From Saprospiraceae bacterium (GTDB taxonomy: Bacteria > Bacteroidota > Bacteroidia > Chitinophagales > Saprospiraceae): a stretch of DNA of 64,000 nucleotides. Made by a program: the position numbers and the translations under genes. Positions 8,142 to 16,264 of this stretch are shown here, piece after piece. Positions within the stretch are counted from its first letter, which is position 1. Each line of letters begins with the position of its first letter. The notes beneath the pieces are model-generated. The model was given only the letters and a program-made list of their open reading frames with translations. It had not been told where the DNA came from and searched no databases. The DNA lies in NCBI GenBank assembly GCA_013214355.1, contig JABSSL010000006.1:1-64000 (forward strand), in the 5' to 3' direction.

Positions 8142-11100
8142 TCAATTAATAACTAATCTTTGGTTCTGAACCTGGATGCCCTCCTGGGTGCTAATGCTTA
8201 ATTGTAGGAGATATAAACCCTTGGCAAATCGATTGATGTCTAGGGAGAAATTATTCTCGCCCAGGCTTGTGCCAATTTGCTCTTGATACACCTCCTGACC
8301 GTTTGCACTAAACATTCGCAGTTGAGCTGTCGACATCATCTCAGTAGTAAATTTGACATTAACTTGCTCCCTGGCTGGATTCGGGAAAATAGATACTTGA
8401 AACGCTTCTTCTGCTAGCTCTTCTGTAGAGGTTACGGTATTACAGAAATCGGGATCACCGGCATTGACAATGACCTCGAAACTACAGACGCTATTATTCC
8501 CTACTGCATCGGTAAAAGTATAGCTTACCGTATCTGTTCCTACCTCAAATAAGGATCCGGAGGCCTTGTTGCTACTGATATCGGTAATCGCGCAATTGTC
8601 CACCGCAGTCGGTGCTTCCCATTCCACTAGCATGCTACATTGATCCAACGCAGTTGTTACGACAATGGAATCAGGGCAAGTGGTGATGGAAGGTGATTGC
8701 TTATCCACAACCGTTACATTGAACAGGCATTCTGTTATATTATTGGAAGGATCGGTGAAGGCATGCGTAACGGTAGTAGTACCAATTGGGAAATCAGAAC
8801 CGCTGGCAAAGCCTGCCGTCAATTGCATACTGACTTGGCAATTATCGGTGGCGGTGGGTGTCTCATAGCTAACGATTTGCGAGCAGCTACCAATTGCTGC
8901 GTCAACCGTGATATCGTCTGGACAGGAGCTTACGGTCGGCGGTAAATTGTCAATCACGATTACATTGAAACTACAGGTAGCTATGTTGTTCGTAGCGTCT
9001 GTTAAGGTATAGGTGACTGTCGTCTCTCCTGCGGAGAAGAATGCGCCACTTTCAGGTCCAGCTATCCTAACCAGATTAGCGCCACAATTGTCCATCCCAT
9101 TTGGAGCGATATAACCCACATTGGTTCCACAACTACCCTCGGATACAAACACGATTGTTTCAGTAGGACACGAACTAAAGGTCGGTGCCTCGTTGTCAAT
9201 GACAGTGATGTTGAAGCTGCAGGTAGCTGTATTGTTGTAGTTATCGGTGAATGTATGTGTAACGGTAGTGGTACCCGGGAAGAAATTCTCCCCACTTGCG
9301 GGGCCAGCGGTACGATTTAGGGCGTACGTACAATTATCAAAGGCGGTAGGTAGCGGGTAATTGATAATTTCACTACATGCCCCTGGCGCTACGTTGACGG
9401 TTTGATCTTCTGGGCAGGAGGTGACCGAAGGTGGTTCATCGTCATTGACCGTAACCGTAAAGGAGCACGTGGATACATTGCCACTTTGATCCGTGGCTTG
9501 AAAGTATACAGTGGTAGTGCCAGGGAAAAAGTTGTCATTACTAGCAGGGCCTGCAATCTGGGTGACCGTGGCGGCACTGCAATTATCGGTGGCGGTGGGT
9601 AGGTCAAATAGGACACGTTCGCCACATGCCCCTGGGAAGTTGTTAATGGTCCGGCTTTGTGGACAAGCAGAAAGCGTTGGAGGGATGATGTCTTCTGGAT
9701 TTCCATCTACAGTTGCCCTTGGAGTAGCATTGGGATCAGTGTTGAAGCGAACGCTGAGATTGATTTGATCCACAATAGCCAGTTCTCCCAAGGATGTCCC
9801 TTCGCACTCGGGATAAAGATAGACGGTTACATTGTTGTAATTGAGTTCATTTGGCGCATTAGGGTTTTGGGAAATGGCCAGGAGTGCGCCCCCGCCGTTA
9901 CTATTGAAACAGCTGTTTGGCGCCAGGGTGTAAGCCACGCCTTTATCTGTAGCATTAAGCTCCGTGCCTGCAAAGGTGAATTTGGCTCCTCGGTTGTTGG
10001 AGCTACCATCCAATGCTAGCCAGTATGTTCTTTCGAAATCACTATCGTTGCAGATGTTCAAATTCAGATTAGCTGAGGAACCTACCGGAACATTTTCGAT
10101 CAAAATGTCCTTGCCAGTTGCACAAAGGGAAGTAGCCGTTAACTTGGGTTGGTCAATTTTGACACCTCCTTCATAAGGGCAACTGGAACTGGTACTCGTT
10201 TCGATTAATGAAAAGACCGGCGTACCATACATAGGGTCTGTACCTACTCTATAAGTGAAGAGGTCATTAGGATCATCATCGCTCAGGGTGTAAGAAGTTA
10301 CTTTTGAATTGGAACTCGTATTGGTCACACTTTCCCCAAATTCACTCCGAATCTCAATTTCAACTCCTCCTGATACACCGGTACCCTGAATTTCTGCTCC
10401 TACTTCTAGAGCTACATCTGCAGCAATGGTGATCGTGCTTTCTATTGTTTGAACGCTTGAGGTATTGATCTCCGTTTCAATGGTGGCGGAGGTCAGGCCA
10501 CCAAAGGAGTTCACCGGACCATTTGCGGCATTAATAGCAGCTAATTTGTTCTGCTCATTCAGTTGCAATACTTGGTTCCAAGTTTTGATCTGTGAACGTG
10601 CTTTTGATCTGGTTAGGGCATCCTGGCCAGGATCATCTACAAGGCGCTGCTGATTGATGATGTCTTGCTGGATCTGCTGCTCCGTCATGGCAAATTTGTC
10701 TTGCTCTCCTGTTGCTCTAAAGGCTAACCTTTTCTCAATTCTCGTACTGCAATTACTCGGGTCAAAAATTAGGGCTTCAGCTATTCCGTATTCTAACCTT
10801 CTACCTACTCCAATAAAGATATCCCCAGAAGTGCCCGTATTCTGATCTAAATCGGAGGTGGAAAATTCTTGTGTAGTAGTGATGCAGAGTTCTGTTTCTG
10901 TTTGGCTTCTGTGCTCCAGACCTGCGGTTAGTCCAACGGTATATTGAGCATATACTTCAGCAGGAATCGCTCCGCTCGTTTCAAAACCAAATTTTGCACT
11001 TCCCCACACTCGTGCTGATCCACCAATGAGAAAGCTGGTGGAGAAATTGCGACAAGTTTGCCGACTGGCCAAAAATCTGCTGGAGCTGCCATCGCCAGGA

Positions 11101-11792
11101 GGATCGTGTAGGATTAAGTAGGGGATTCTAGGAGTAGTAGTAACGCCACGTGGATTAATAAAATCATCCGTAGGACCCAATATCATGAATGGAATGTCTA
11201 TCTCAATGTTTTTAGAGGTAGAGCCAGCTGCTGAGGTGAAATAACTAGAAACGATATTGAATCGTAACAGCTGAAGTTTTGGCGTATTTTCATCTTCTCT
11301 ATCTAGTTCCTTGGGATCAATAATGATCAAGGCCTCAAACTCTGGGATTCCGCTGGTGTTTTGGGTGACGACGAACCTGGCGATATCATCCTTGCCGTTC
11401 TCTACCTCAAGTTTGGCCTCGGGCCAGCTAGGGAGAAAGCCCGTAGCATTGGTCACTCTTACTCTAATGGTATCAGGGCCACTAAGATCAATCATATGGA
11501 CACCTTGCAAGTCTTCGTAAGTCACTTTATCGATAAGGCCTGCTTGTGTGTAGCAGGCATCATCTTGTGGAACACAATAACTTGTCTTGGTGCTTCCACA
11601 ACCTACTGGCGGCAAGCCCTGTAAAGAAACATTGTAGGTCGGATTAGCATTCATATTCAGGTTGACTCGCTCCCCGGCTACTTGGGCAGTGCCCTTTGTT
11701 TGCAAACAACAAGAGAGGAGCAATACCATCACCAGACTTGTCAGCGAATGCTTGGCTAGGGGAATTAGAATGTTTGGGAAAGTCGAATTCAT
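8142..11792 (-). CDS. Secreted HYR-repeat protein with T9SS sorting domain
   Basis: This is a large extracellular or cell-surface protein. The ATG at 11792 opens a signal peptide (MNSTFPNIL... to about residue 37, TKGTAQ); an upstream ATG at 11840 only adds 16 residues before it. About 650 residues of unassigned beta-rich sequence follow. Next come five HYR domains (Ig-like, each starting xPxxxxCP and containing ATDNC and a TTTV motif), roughly residues 720-1120. The last 86 residues are a type A T9SS C-terminal domain (SIFPNPA..., ending in KGLYLLQLS and QRLVIN) that directs export across the outer membrane. HYR domains are thought to serve adhesion. It is flanked by its own terminator and is probably monocistronic. 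A second HYR/T9SS gene lies at 41.5 kb. Confidence 0.9.
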   Translation of the reverse strand: MNSTFPNILIPLAKHSLTSLVMVLLLSCCLQTKGTAQVAGERVNLNMNANPTYNVSLQGLPPVGCGSTKTSYCVPQDDACYTQAGLIDKVTYEDLQGVHMIDLSGPDTIRVRVTNATGFLPSWPEAKLEVENGKDDIARFVVTQNTSGIPEFEALIIIDPKELDREDENTPKLQLLRFNIVSSYFTSAAGSTSKNIEIDIPFMILGPTDDFINPRGVTTTPRIPYLILHDPPGDGSSSRFLASRQTCRNFSTSFLIGGSARVWGSAKFGFETSGAIPAEVYAQYTVGLTAGLEHRSQTETELCITTTQEFSTSDLDQNTGTSGDIFIGVGRRLEYGIAEALIFDPSNCSTRIEKRLAFRATGEQDKFAMTEQQIQQDIINQQRLVDDPGQDALTRSKARSQIKTWNQVLQLNEQNKLAAINAANGPVNSFGGLTSATIETEINTSSVQTIESTITIAADVALEVGAEIQGTGVSGGVEIEIRSEFGESVTNTSSNSKVTSYTLSDDDPNDLFTYRVGTDPMYGTPVFSLIETSTSSSCPYEGGVKIDQPKLTATSLCATGKDILIENVPVGSSANLNLNICNDSDFERTYWLALDGSSNNRGAKFTFAGTELNATDKGVAYTLAPNSCFNSNGGGALLAISQNPNAPNELNYNNVTVYLYPECEGTSLGELAIVDQINLSVRFNTDPNATPRATVDGNPEDIIPPTLSACPQSRTINNFPGACGERVLFDLPTATDNCSAATVTQIAGPASNDNFFPGTTTVYFQATDQSGNVSTCSFTVTVNDDEPPSVTSCPEDQTVNVAPGACSEIINYPLPTAFDNCTYALNRTAGPASGENFFPGTTTVTHTFTDNYNNTATCSFNITVIDNEAPTFSSCPTETIVFVSEGSCGTNVGYIAPNGMDNCGANLVRIAGPESGAFFSAGETTVTYTLTDATNNIATCSFNVIVIDNLPPTVSSCPDDITVDAAIGSCSQIVSYETPTATDNCQVSMQLTAGFASGSDFPIGTTTVTHAFTDPSNNITECLFNVTVVDKQSPSITTCPDSIVVTTALDQCSMLVEWEAPTAVDNCAITDISSNKASGSLFEVGTDTVSYTFTDAVGNNSVCSFEVIVNAGDPDFCNTVTSTEELAEEAFQVSIFPNPAREQVNVKFTTEMMSTAQLRMFSANGQEVYQEQIGTSLGENNFSLDINRFAKGLYLLQLSISTQEGIQVQNQRLVIN

Positions 11793-12022
11793 GCTTAGTT
11801 TAATTTTTGAGAATGTAAGCGGAAGAGCAGAGGTGTGCATCTGCTGTTTTTCCCAAGTTAATGGCTCCGAAAACCCTAAAACGGAAGGTTTAAGTAAGCT
11901 GCATGAATTCGAATGTGAACGACCGGAATGGTAAGTAAAGGAGAGACCGCCGATACAGATTAATCGCGCTTATTTCGACTAAGGAGAAACGGACGAAAAA
12001 GTAAACTTGAGCATACCTATTG

Positions 12023-12397
12023 CTAAACTCTAGCCGGTTTAACGGCTAAGGGTTTTGGTTTCTTTCGGTGGAGAACCTTGACGCCTATGGGCACTAAGGT
12101 TCTTTCTGGGTTGATGCGGATGGGGTCGCTCTTTGAAGGGGAATAGCCTGAAGCTGTGAATTGCAAATAGTACAGCCCTGGTTTTACCTTTGGTATACTA
12201 AAGCTTCCATCCTGTCTGGTCACCGTAAAACTGACAAAAGAAGAGTCTTGTACTTGAAAGAGGACTACACTTGCCTGGGTCAGTGGCTGCCGTAATTTGT
12301 TGGTCAGTTGACCTTTAATTATACTTTGTCCGTATAGAGAGGGGCCCAGATAGAGAAGTATGGCAAGACCAATTAGACTATGAACGTGGCGCTTCAT
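12023..12397 (-). CDS. Small secreted carboxypeptidase-regulatory-like domain protein
   Basis: This 124-aa protein has a signal peptide (about 1-23, ending SLYGQ) and one CarboxypepD_reg-like beta-sandwich (IIKGQLTNKLRQPLTQASV, then SFSIPKVKPGLYYLQFTASGYS). In Bacteroidota this domain usually forms the N-terminus of TonB-dependent or OMP-barrel transporters. Here the protein stops shortly after it with a basic KKPKP tail, and no plug or barrel remnant is recognisable downstream. It is either a real stand-alone protein or a truncated receptor. Confidence 0.7.
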   Translation of the reverse strand: MKRHVHSLIGLAILLYLGPSLYGQSIIKGQLTNKLRQPLTQASVVLFQVQDSSFVSFTVTRQDGSFSIPKVKPGLYYLQFTASGYSPSKSDPIRINPERTLVPIGVKVLHRKKPKPLAVKPARV

Positions 12398-12470
12398 TTT
12401 ATGGTGCTTTATGGGGTAAAGATGTAGGTGTTCTTATTTTCAAGTTAGCCTGAGCACTTGTTAATTTCAA

Positions 12471-12486
12471 CCACATCTTGATGTGG
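12471..12486. promoter_or_regulatory. Palindrome upstream of the EAD gene pair
   Basis: CCACATC-TT-GATGTGG is a perfect 7-bp inverted repeat, 113 bp before the first EAD gene and 74 bp past the start of the divergent small secreted protein. It could be an operator serving either gene. Confidence 0.35.
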
Positions 12487-12598
12487 AATTGCGGATTTCA
12501 TTACCCGATTAAGGATATATCAGTCCCTCGCAAACATTGACTTATCCATATTTTTATAAATTTAAGCATCGTTAACTATAGAAACTGTTGCTAAGGGT

Positions 12599-13750
12599 AT
12601 GTCGATAGGAAGTCTGATACTTATTATCATTTTCGTTATCATGGCTTTTGGCCTTTTAACCTCCTTTTTAGCAGGGTTGATGATTTCTGCATTTGCCTTA
12701 AAGCAAAAGTATTTAATAGGTACTTTGAGAAGGATGTTAAGTACGAATACCAAGGATGATAACACGCTGTGGAAGCAATTCTCAAGCCATTATTTATTTC
12801 AGAATTTGAATTCTTCTCAACTTAGTAAACAGGTCTATCTCTCCTTCGATGTTTTCTGGACGATTCTGGATGATATTCTATATCAGGAGTTAAAGAATGA
12901 AAATTCATCAGTACCTGATACTCAGGCTCCTTCTAGGCAACAAATTCAGGCTCTTGCTGACAATGATAGTCTAGGAGTCATTTCTATACTTCTTAAAGGT
13001 TACCAACGAAGCCGGGATTCCAAACAAGGTTGGGATTCTTTCAAGCTAAGTGTTGAAGATTGGTTTCATCAAAGTATGGAGAATGCTTCCGCCCAATTCA
13101 AGTCCAGAATTTTCTCACAATTGATTTTCATAGGATTTATGGTGTCCATTGTTTTTAATTTGGACTTAATTGTACTGTTTTCAAATGTCTTAGCATGGGA
13201 AGGGAAAAGTAGTCCTTACTTATTGGGCTTGGGATGGTCATCTTTTGTTTATTACGAAGTGACACCCTATGATTTGATTTTGAAGTTCTTCGGCTGGTTG
13301 TTGAGTGCTCTAGTGTTGGCTTTTGCGGCTCGTTCGCAATATGAATTTGTTAATGGTGTCAAGAGCATTATTTGGCGCCTTAGTAGTTCAAAGACTCCAA
13401 CCCGAGGAAGCTCTTCCTTGATTACGGCTGCCAATGATCTAATTAATACTTCTTTCGAATCAGGAGACACAGAAGGGCGAGAACCTTTGTCAAACCAGGA
13501 GCGAATGAAACTCAGGAGAACGATGGTTTCTCTATATGATGATATGGATAGTATAGAATTGGTATTGGATGAATTGCAATTTGATGCTTCTGATGTAAAG
13601 CTTCATGGAACTACAAAAGTAGCATGGAATAGTATTATCCAGCAAGCCATTAAGCGGGATAGGCTAATAAATCTTGTTAGCTATGCGCTGGAAGAATATC
13701 CAAACAATCAAGAGCTGACTAGTATTGTTCAATTGTTAAAAACCAAGTAG
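12599..13750 (+). CDS. Membrane protein with C-terminal EAD1-like domain (predicted conflict-system effector)
   Basis: This is a 383-aa inner-membrane protein with helices at about 4-33, 172-196 and 225-243, and a cytoplasmic C-terminus. Residues about 300-380 match the effector-associated domain 1 pattern: LRRTMVSLYDD, a central ELQFDASDVKLHG, then DRLINLVSYALEEYPNN. EADs are Death-like adaptor domains known from bacterial NTP-dependent conflict systems. The membrane part (WFHQSM...FKSR, FNLDLIVLF, LGWSS, FFGWLLSALVLAF) looks like a divergent member of a widespread uncharacterised bacterial membrane family with a YKRR/NVDT/GWLLTALA pattern. The gene is 14 bp upstream of a second EAD1 gene on the same strand, within minus-strand surroundings. 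Role as a membrane-damaging effector or signal anchor is inference. Confidence 0.75.
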   Translation: MSIGSLILIIIFVIMAFGLLTSFLAGLMISAFALKQKYLIGTLRRMLSTNTKDDNTLWKQFSSHYLFQNLNSSQLSKQVYLSFDVFWTILDDILYQELKNENSSVPDTQAPSRQQIQALADNDSLGVISILLKGYQRSRDSKQGWDSFKLSVEDWFHQSMENASAQFKSRIFSQLIFIGFMVSIVFNLDLIVLFSNVLAWEGKSSPYLLGLGWSSFVYYEVTPYDLILKFFGWLLSALVLAFAARSQYEFVNGVKSIIWRLSSSKTPTRGSSSLITAANDLINTSFESGDTEGREPLSNQERMKLRRTMVSLYDDMDSIELVLDELQFDASDVKLHGTTKVAWNSIIQQAIKRDRLINLVSYALEEYPNNQELTSIVQLLKTK

Positions 13751-13764
13751 ATAATATTGCCAAT

Positions 13765-14343
13765 ATGTCCAACTGGGGTCCTCTCCATACTAGAATTAGA
13801 AATGAATTAGTGAAGTTGTATCCAACTAATGAAGATGTAAGTTTAATCATTACAGATCTTGGCGTAGATGTATCCTTCATTAGTTTTCATAACAAAAGTC
13901 GACTTACCTGGCAGTCTACCCTCAAGGAACTGCTGAAGCATAACAAATTGGGAGATTTACTAGATTTGGTTTTGTCGGAGTATCCAGAAAATGAAATTCT
14001 TTCTGAGGCTTTGGATGAGATCAAAGGTGGTAAAGAAGATAAAGCTTCAGTAAGCGCGCTTTCTCCGCCACCACTTTCCGTGAAGGAGCTAAAACACCTA
14101 ATCAGTAAATCTCAGACGGAAGAGGTAATAAGCAAATTGATACAGGTACGAGAATCTCTCACTCCTGCTATTAATAAATTAGTGAGTAGCCTCTCAAGTA
14201 CATTCGTAGATATCAGGAGCTTTAAGATAAAAGGAATGCTGAGCCCCTCGGAGGAGCTGACGGAGATGGCTAAGCTTCGCGACAGGACTTTAGAGGTTTT
14301 GGATACCATTGAATCTCTATACTTTCGAGAACCGCCTAGATAG
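13765..14343 (+). CDS. EAD1-EAD11-like adaptor protein
   Basis: This 192-aa soluble protein seems to be made only of two adaptor domains. Residues about 5-85 match EAD1 (IRNELVKLYPTNEDV, LGVDVSFISFHN, then KLGDLLDLVLSEYPEN), the same type as in the preceding gene. Residues about 105-188 match EAD11-like sequences (LKHLISKSQTEEVISKLI, then GMLSPSEELTEMAKLRDRTL). It is 14 bp downstream of the EAD1 membrane protein, so the two are surely cotranscribed. Known EADs pair with the same type on a partner, so EAD1-EAD1 contact would tie this protein to the membrane while the EAD11-like domain recruits an unseen third component. No NTPase, protease or caspase partner lies in the window. Confidence 0.75.
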   Translation: MSNWGPLHTRIRNELVKLYPTNEDVSLIITDLGVDVSFISFHNKSRLTWQSTLKELLKHNKLGDLLDLVLSEYPENEILSEALDEIKGGKEDKASVSALSPPPLSVKELKHLISKSQTEEVISKLIQVRESLTPAINKLVSSLSSTFVDIRSFKIKGMLSPSEELTEMAKLRDRTLEVLDTIESLYFREPPR

Positions 14344-14362
14344 TGAAAGGTGCTGTTGGTTT

Positions 14363-14392
14363 AGGCAGAAAATCAGTGCTAGATTCCTGCCT
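14363..14392. terminator. Weak hairpin between convergent genes
   Basis: An imperfect stem (AGGCAG...CTGCCT plus an inner AATC/GATT) sits between the EAD adaptor and the convergent Crp/Fnr gene. There is no clear T tract, so termination is uncertain. Confidence 0.3.
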
Positions 14393-14410
14393 TGGCAAAG
14401 ACAGTAATAA

Positions 14411-14998
14411 TTATAAGTAGATCTTCCTCCCCACGATCTTCAGCTGGCCTGATTTCTCAAGGGCCTTAATGCTTCTAATCACCGTTTCCACCCTTAAACC
14501 CGTAAGATTGGCTATGACCTGTCGAGTAATATTTACCTGATACTCACCTTCTACTTTTGCCTCTCCCTTTAAATATTGCAATAGAGACATAATACGGTGA
14601 GCGGCATCATTTCCTTTAATTTCTTTGGAAAGAATGGCCTTGTATCGTAAGCGACGGGAAAGGATGCTCAGCAAGTGATAGTGGACTTCAAAATTATCTT
14701 CTAGTAGCTTTAGCACACGACTCTTTTCTAGGCAGATAAGTTGTGTTTTAGCTAAGGCTTCTGCATTAGCAGGAAAGGGAAAGTCTCCAAAGAGGGCAGG
14801 TTCGCCAAAGCTTTGATTCGCTTCAAAAATACCCTGCAGGGATTCTTGCCCCTCATCATTATAATTGCTCATCTTGACACTTCCGCTCAAGATCTGATAA
14901 AAGAATATGGCTTGATCCCCTTCCTGAAAGAGCATTTCTCCGGCTTGCAAGTGTTTTTCAACCGCTCCATATTGTCTGAGTAGGGCTACATCTATCAT
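14411..14998 (-). CDS. Crp/Fnr-family transcription regulator
   Basis: This 195-aa regulator has an N-terminal cyclic-nucleotide-binding-like beta-roll (GEMLFQEGDQ, LSGSVKMSN, FGEPALFG) and a C-terminal Crp-type winged HTH (VNITRQVIANLTGLRVETVI, about 150-190). There is no N-terminal Cys cluster as in Fe-S FNR, so the signal may be a small ligand, haem or redox change. It is divergent from a membrane protein/cupin/globin row, and a perfect palindrome lies between the two starts (15021-15038), which suggests it controls itself and that row. A role in O2, NO or nitrosative stress control is inferred from the globin. Confidence 0.9.
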   Translation of the reverse strand: MIDVALLRQYGAVEKHLQAGEMLFQEGDQAIFFYQILSGSVKMSNYNDEGQESLQGIFEANQSFGEPALFGDFPFPANAEALAKTQLICLEKSRVLKLLEDNFEVHYHLLSILSRRLRYKAILSKEIKGNDAAHRIMSLLQYLKGEAKVEGEYQVNITRQVIANLTGLRVETVIRSIKALEKSGQLKIVGRKIYL

Positions 14999-15020
14999 AG
15001 TTTGAAATAAAAATCAGAGT

Positions 15021-15038
15021 TTATGATTTAGGTCATAA
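15021..15038. promoter_or_regulatory. Putative Crp/Fnr-type operator
   Basis: TTATGA-N6-TCATAA is a perfect inverted repeat in the divergent intergenic region, 23 bp from the Crp/Fnr start. Its centre is about 34 bp upstream of the -7 box at 15060, near the class II activator position. Layout and symmetry fit a Crp/Fnr dimer site. Confidence 0.6.
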
Positions 15039-15059
15039 ATGGGGCTTCGGCATTGCCCG

Positions 15060-15067
15060 TAGTTTTG
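15060..15067 (+). promoter_or_regulatory. -7 box of the membrane protein/cupin/globin row
   Basis: TAGTTTTG matches TAnnTTTG, 24 bp before the ATG at 15092. No -33 TTG is present at the normal distance, which fits an activator-dependent promoter. Confidence 0.5.
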
Positions 15068-15091
15068 TACTAACAACAAATTCAATGAATT

Positions 15092-15433
15092 ATGATAGTC
15101 AATAGTCTTCAGCTCGATAAAAGTACAAAGCTTCAGAAAGAAAGGAAAAGCTGGCTCCAGCAATACTTGTCCTTTTGCGATGCGCAGATGGAACAACGCA
15201 CGCTATGGTATTTGATCCCGCTAATGTCTTTGCCCGCTGCCGTGATGCCGATTTCCATTTTCCTAATGTCCTACTTCGAAGGCTACTTATTATTTGTCGG
15301 TGCGAGTATGCTGCTCTTTTTTGCCAACGTGGTCGTAAATATTGCGGAACTTTCTACTCGTTGGACGATCAGTCTTTTCTTGGCCACTGTTGCTTTTAAT
15401 TTCCTGCTTCCCCTTTTGTGCGGACTGTGGTAG
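15092..15433 (+). CDS. Small three-helix membrane protein
   Basis: I do not recognise the family. The 113-aa protein has a soluble start of about 35 residues and three hydrophobic helices (WYLIPLMSLPAAVMPISIFL, YLLFVGASMLLFFANVVV, TISLFLATVAFNFLLPLL). It is the first gene downstream of the putative Crp/Fnr operator and is followed at 46 bp by a cupin gene, so it probably belongs to the same regulon. Confidence 0.7.
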   Translation: MIVNSLQLDKSTKLQKERKSWLQQYLSFCDAQMEQRTLWYLIPLMSLPAAVMPISIFLMSYFEGYLLFVGASMLLFFANVVVNIAELSTRWTISLFLATVAFNFLLPLLCGLW

Positions 15434-15479
15434 CATTAGCAGAAGACGACAAGAACAATTTTAATGCTGAGCTAAATCA

Positions 15480-15776
15480 ATGGAGGATATGAGTAAGTTC
15501 AAATTTGTAAAGTTATTGGAGAATGATAACCTAAAACTACTGAAAGGAAAGGGGGAGAGCGGCGACAAAATGCAAGCCCACATGGCGGATCGTGATGCTT
15601 TCCTATTGATTCTGAAAGGCAGCCTAGACTTTCGTTTAGGTGCGAAGACTCATTCTTTAGGGGGGGATGATTTTCTGGAAATTCCGGCGCAGGAAGTACA
15701 TTCCTTTACGGTTGACAAAGCTTGCGAAGTGCTGCTGGTCTTGGATCCTAAGACCAAGATGACGTTTGTACCTTGA
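15480..15776 (+). CDS. Small cupin-domain protein
   Basis: This 98-aa single-domain protein has a cupin-like beta-barrel pattern (DAFLLILKGSLDFRLG, then DDFLEIPAQEVHSFTV). A His (HMADRD) and a Glu/His pair (EIPAQEVH) could bind a metal, although the motif is not the full cupin signature. An in-frame ATG three codons in (15489) is an alternative start. It lies between the membrane protein and the globin in the Crp/Fnr-linked row. Its substrate is unknown. Confidence 0.75.
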   Translation: MEDMSKFKFVKLLENDNLKLLKGKGESGDKMQAHMADRDAFLLILKGSLDFRLGAKTHSLGGDDFLEIPAQEVHSFTVDKACEVLLVLDPKTKMTFVP

Positions 15777-15886
15777 GAAGGTTTGCAAGCCAATAGCGGC
15801 GCTACCCAAACAAGATATAGTTTACATCATTATGGAAGGGGTTAAGGTTGTGATACGCTTATTATTCATTTTTCAACTACAAGAAA

Positions 15887-16264
15887 ATGGAAGATATTCG
15901 ATCCATGGCGGAGATCAAGATTTTTGTGGATCACTTTTATGAAAAGATCCAGAAGGATGACTTACTAGGGCCGGTATTTGCACTGCGGATTGCAGCGCAA
16001 GAATGGCCGCAGCATTTGGAAAAAATGTATCGCTTTTGGAATACAATCTTGTTTTTTCAGAAAGATTATCGAGGGAATCCCTTCGCCAAGCACATCGGGC
16101 TGCACGTTCAAAATGAACATTTTAGACGATGGGTCTATCTTTTTCAGCAGACGATCGATGAAAACTTTTCCGGTGCGAAGGCCGAAGAGACTAAGCAGAG
16201 GGCGGAAAGTATAGCTATGGTCTTTAACGCTCGCTTATCGGTAGTCGGTAGTAAAATCCATTAG
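15887..16264 (+). CDS. Group III truncated haemoglobin
   Basis: This 125-aa globin is of the trHb3 (P) type. It shows the FVDHFYEKIQKDDLLGPVF start, the conserved W and MYRFWNTIL helix, and the proximal-His region HIGLHVQNEHFRRW, followed by the F-x2-TID(E) helix. Such globins bind O2 or NO and are linked to low-oxygen or nitrosative conditions. The gene is last in the plus-strand row and overlaps the convergent propionyl-CoA synthetase stop by 4 bp. The upstream Crp/Fnr gene and palindrome suggest redox or NO control. Confidence 0.9.
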   Translation: MEDIRSMAEIKIFVDHFYEKIQKDDLLGPVFALRIAAQEWPQHLEKMYRFWNTILFFQKDYRGNPFAKHIGLHVQNEHFRRWVYLFQQTIDENFSGAKAEETKQRAESIAMVFNARLSVVGSKIH

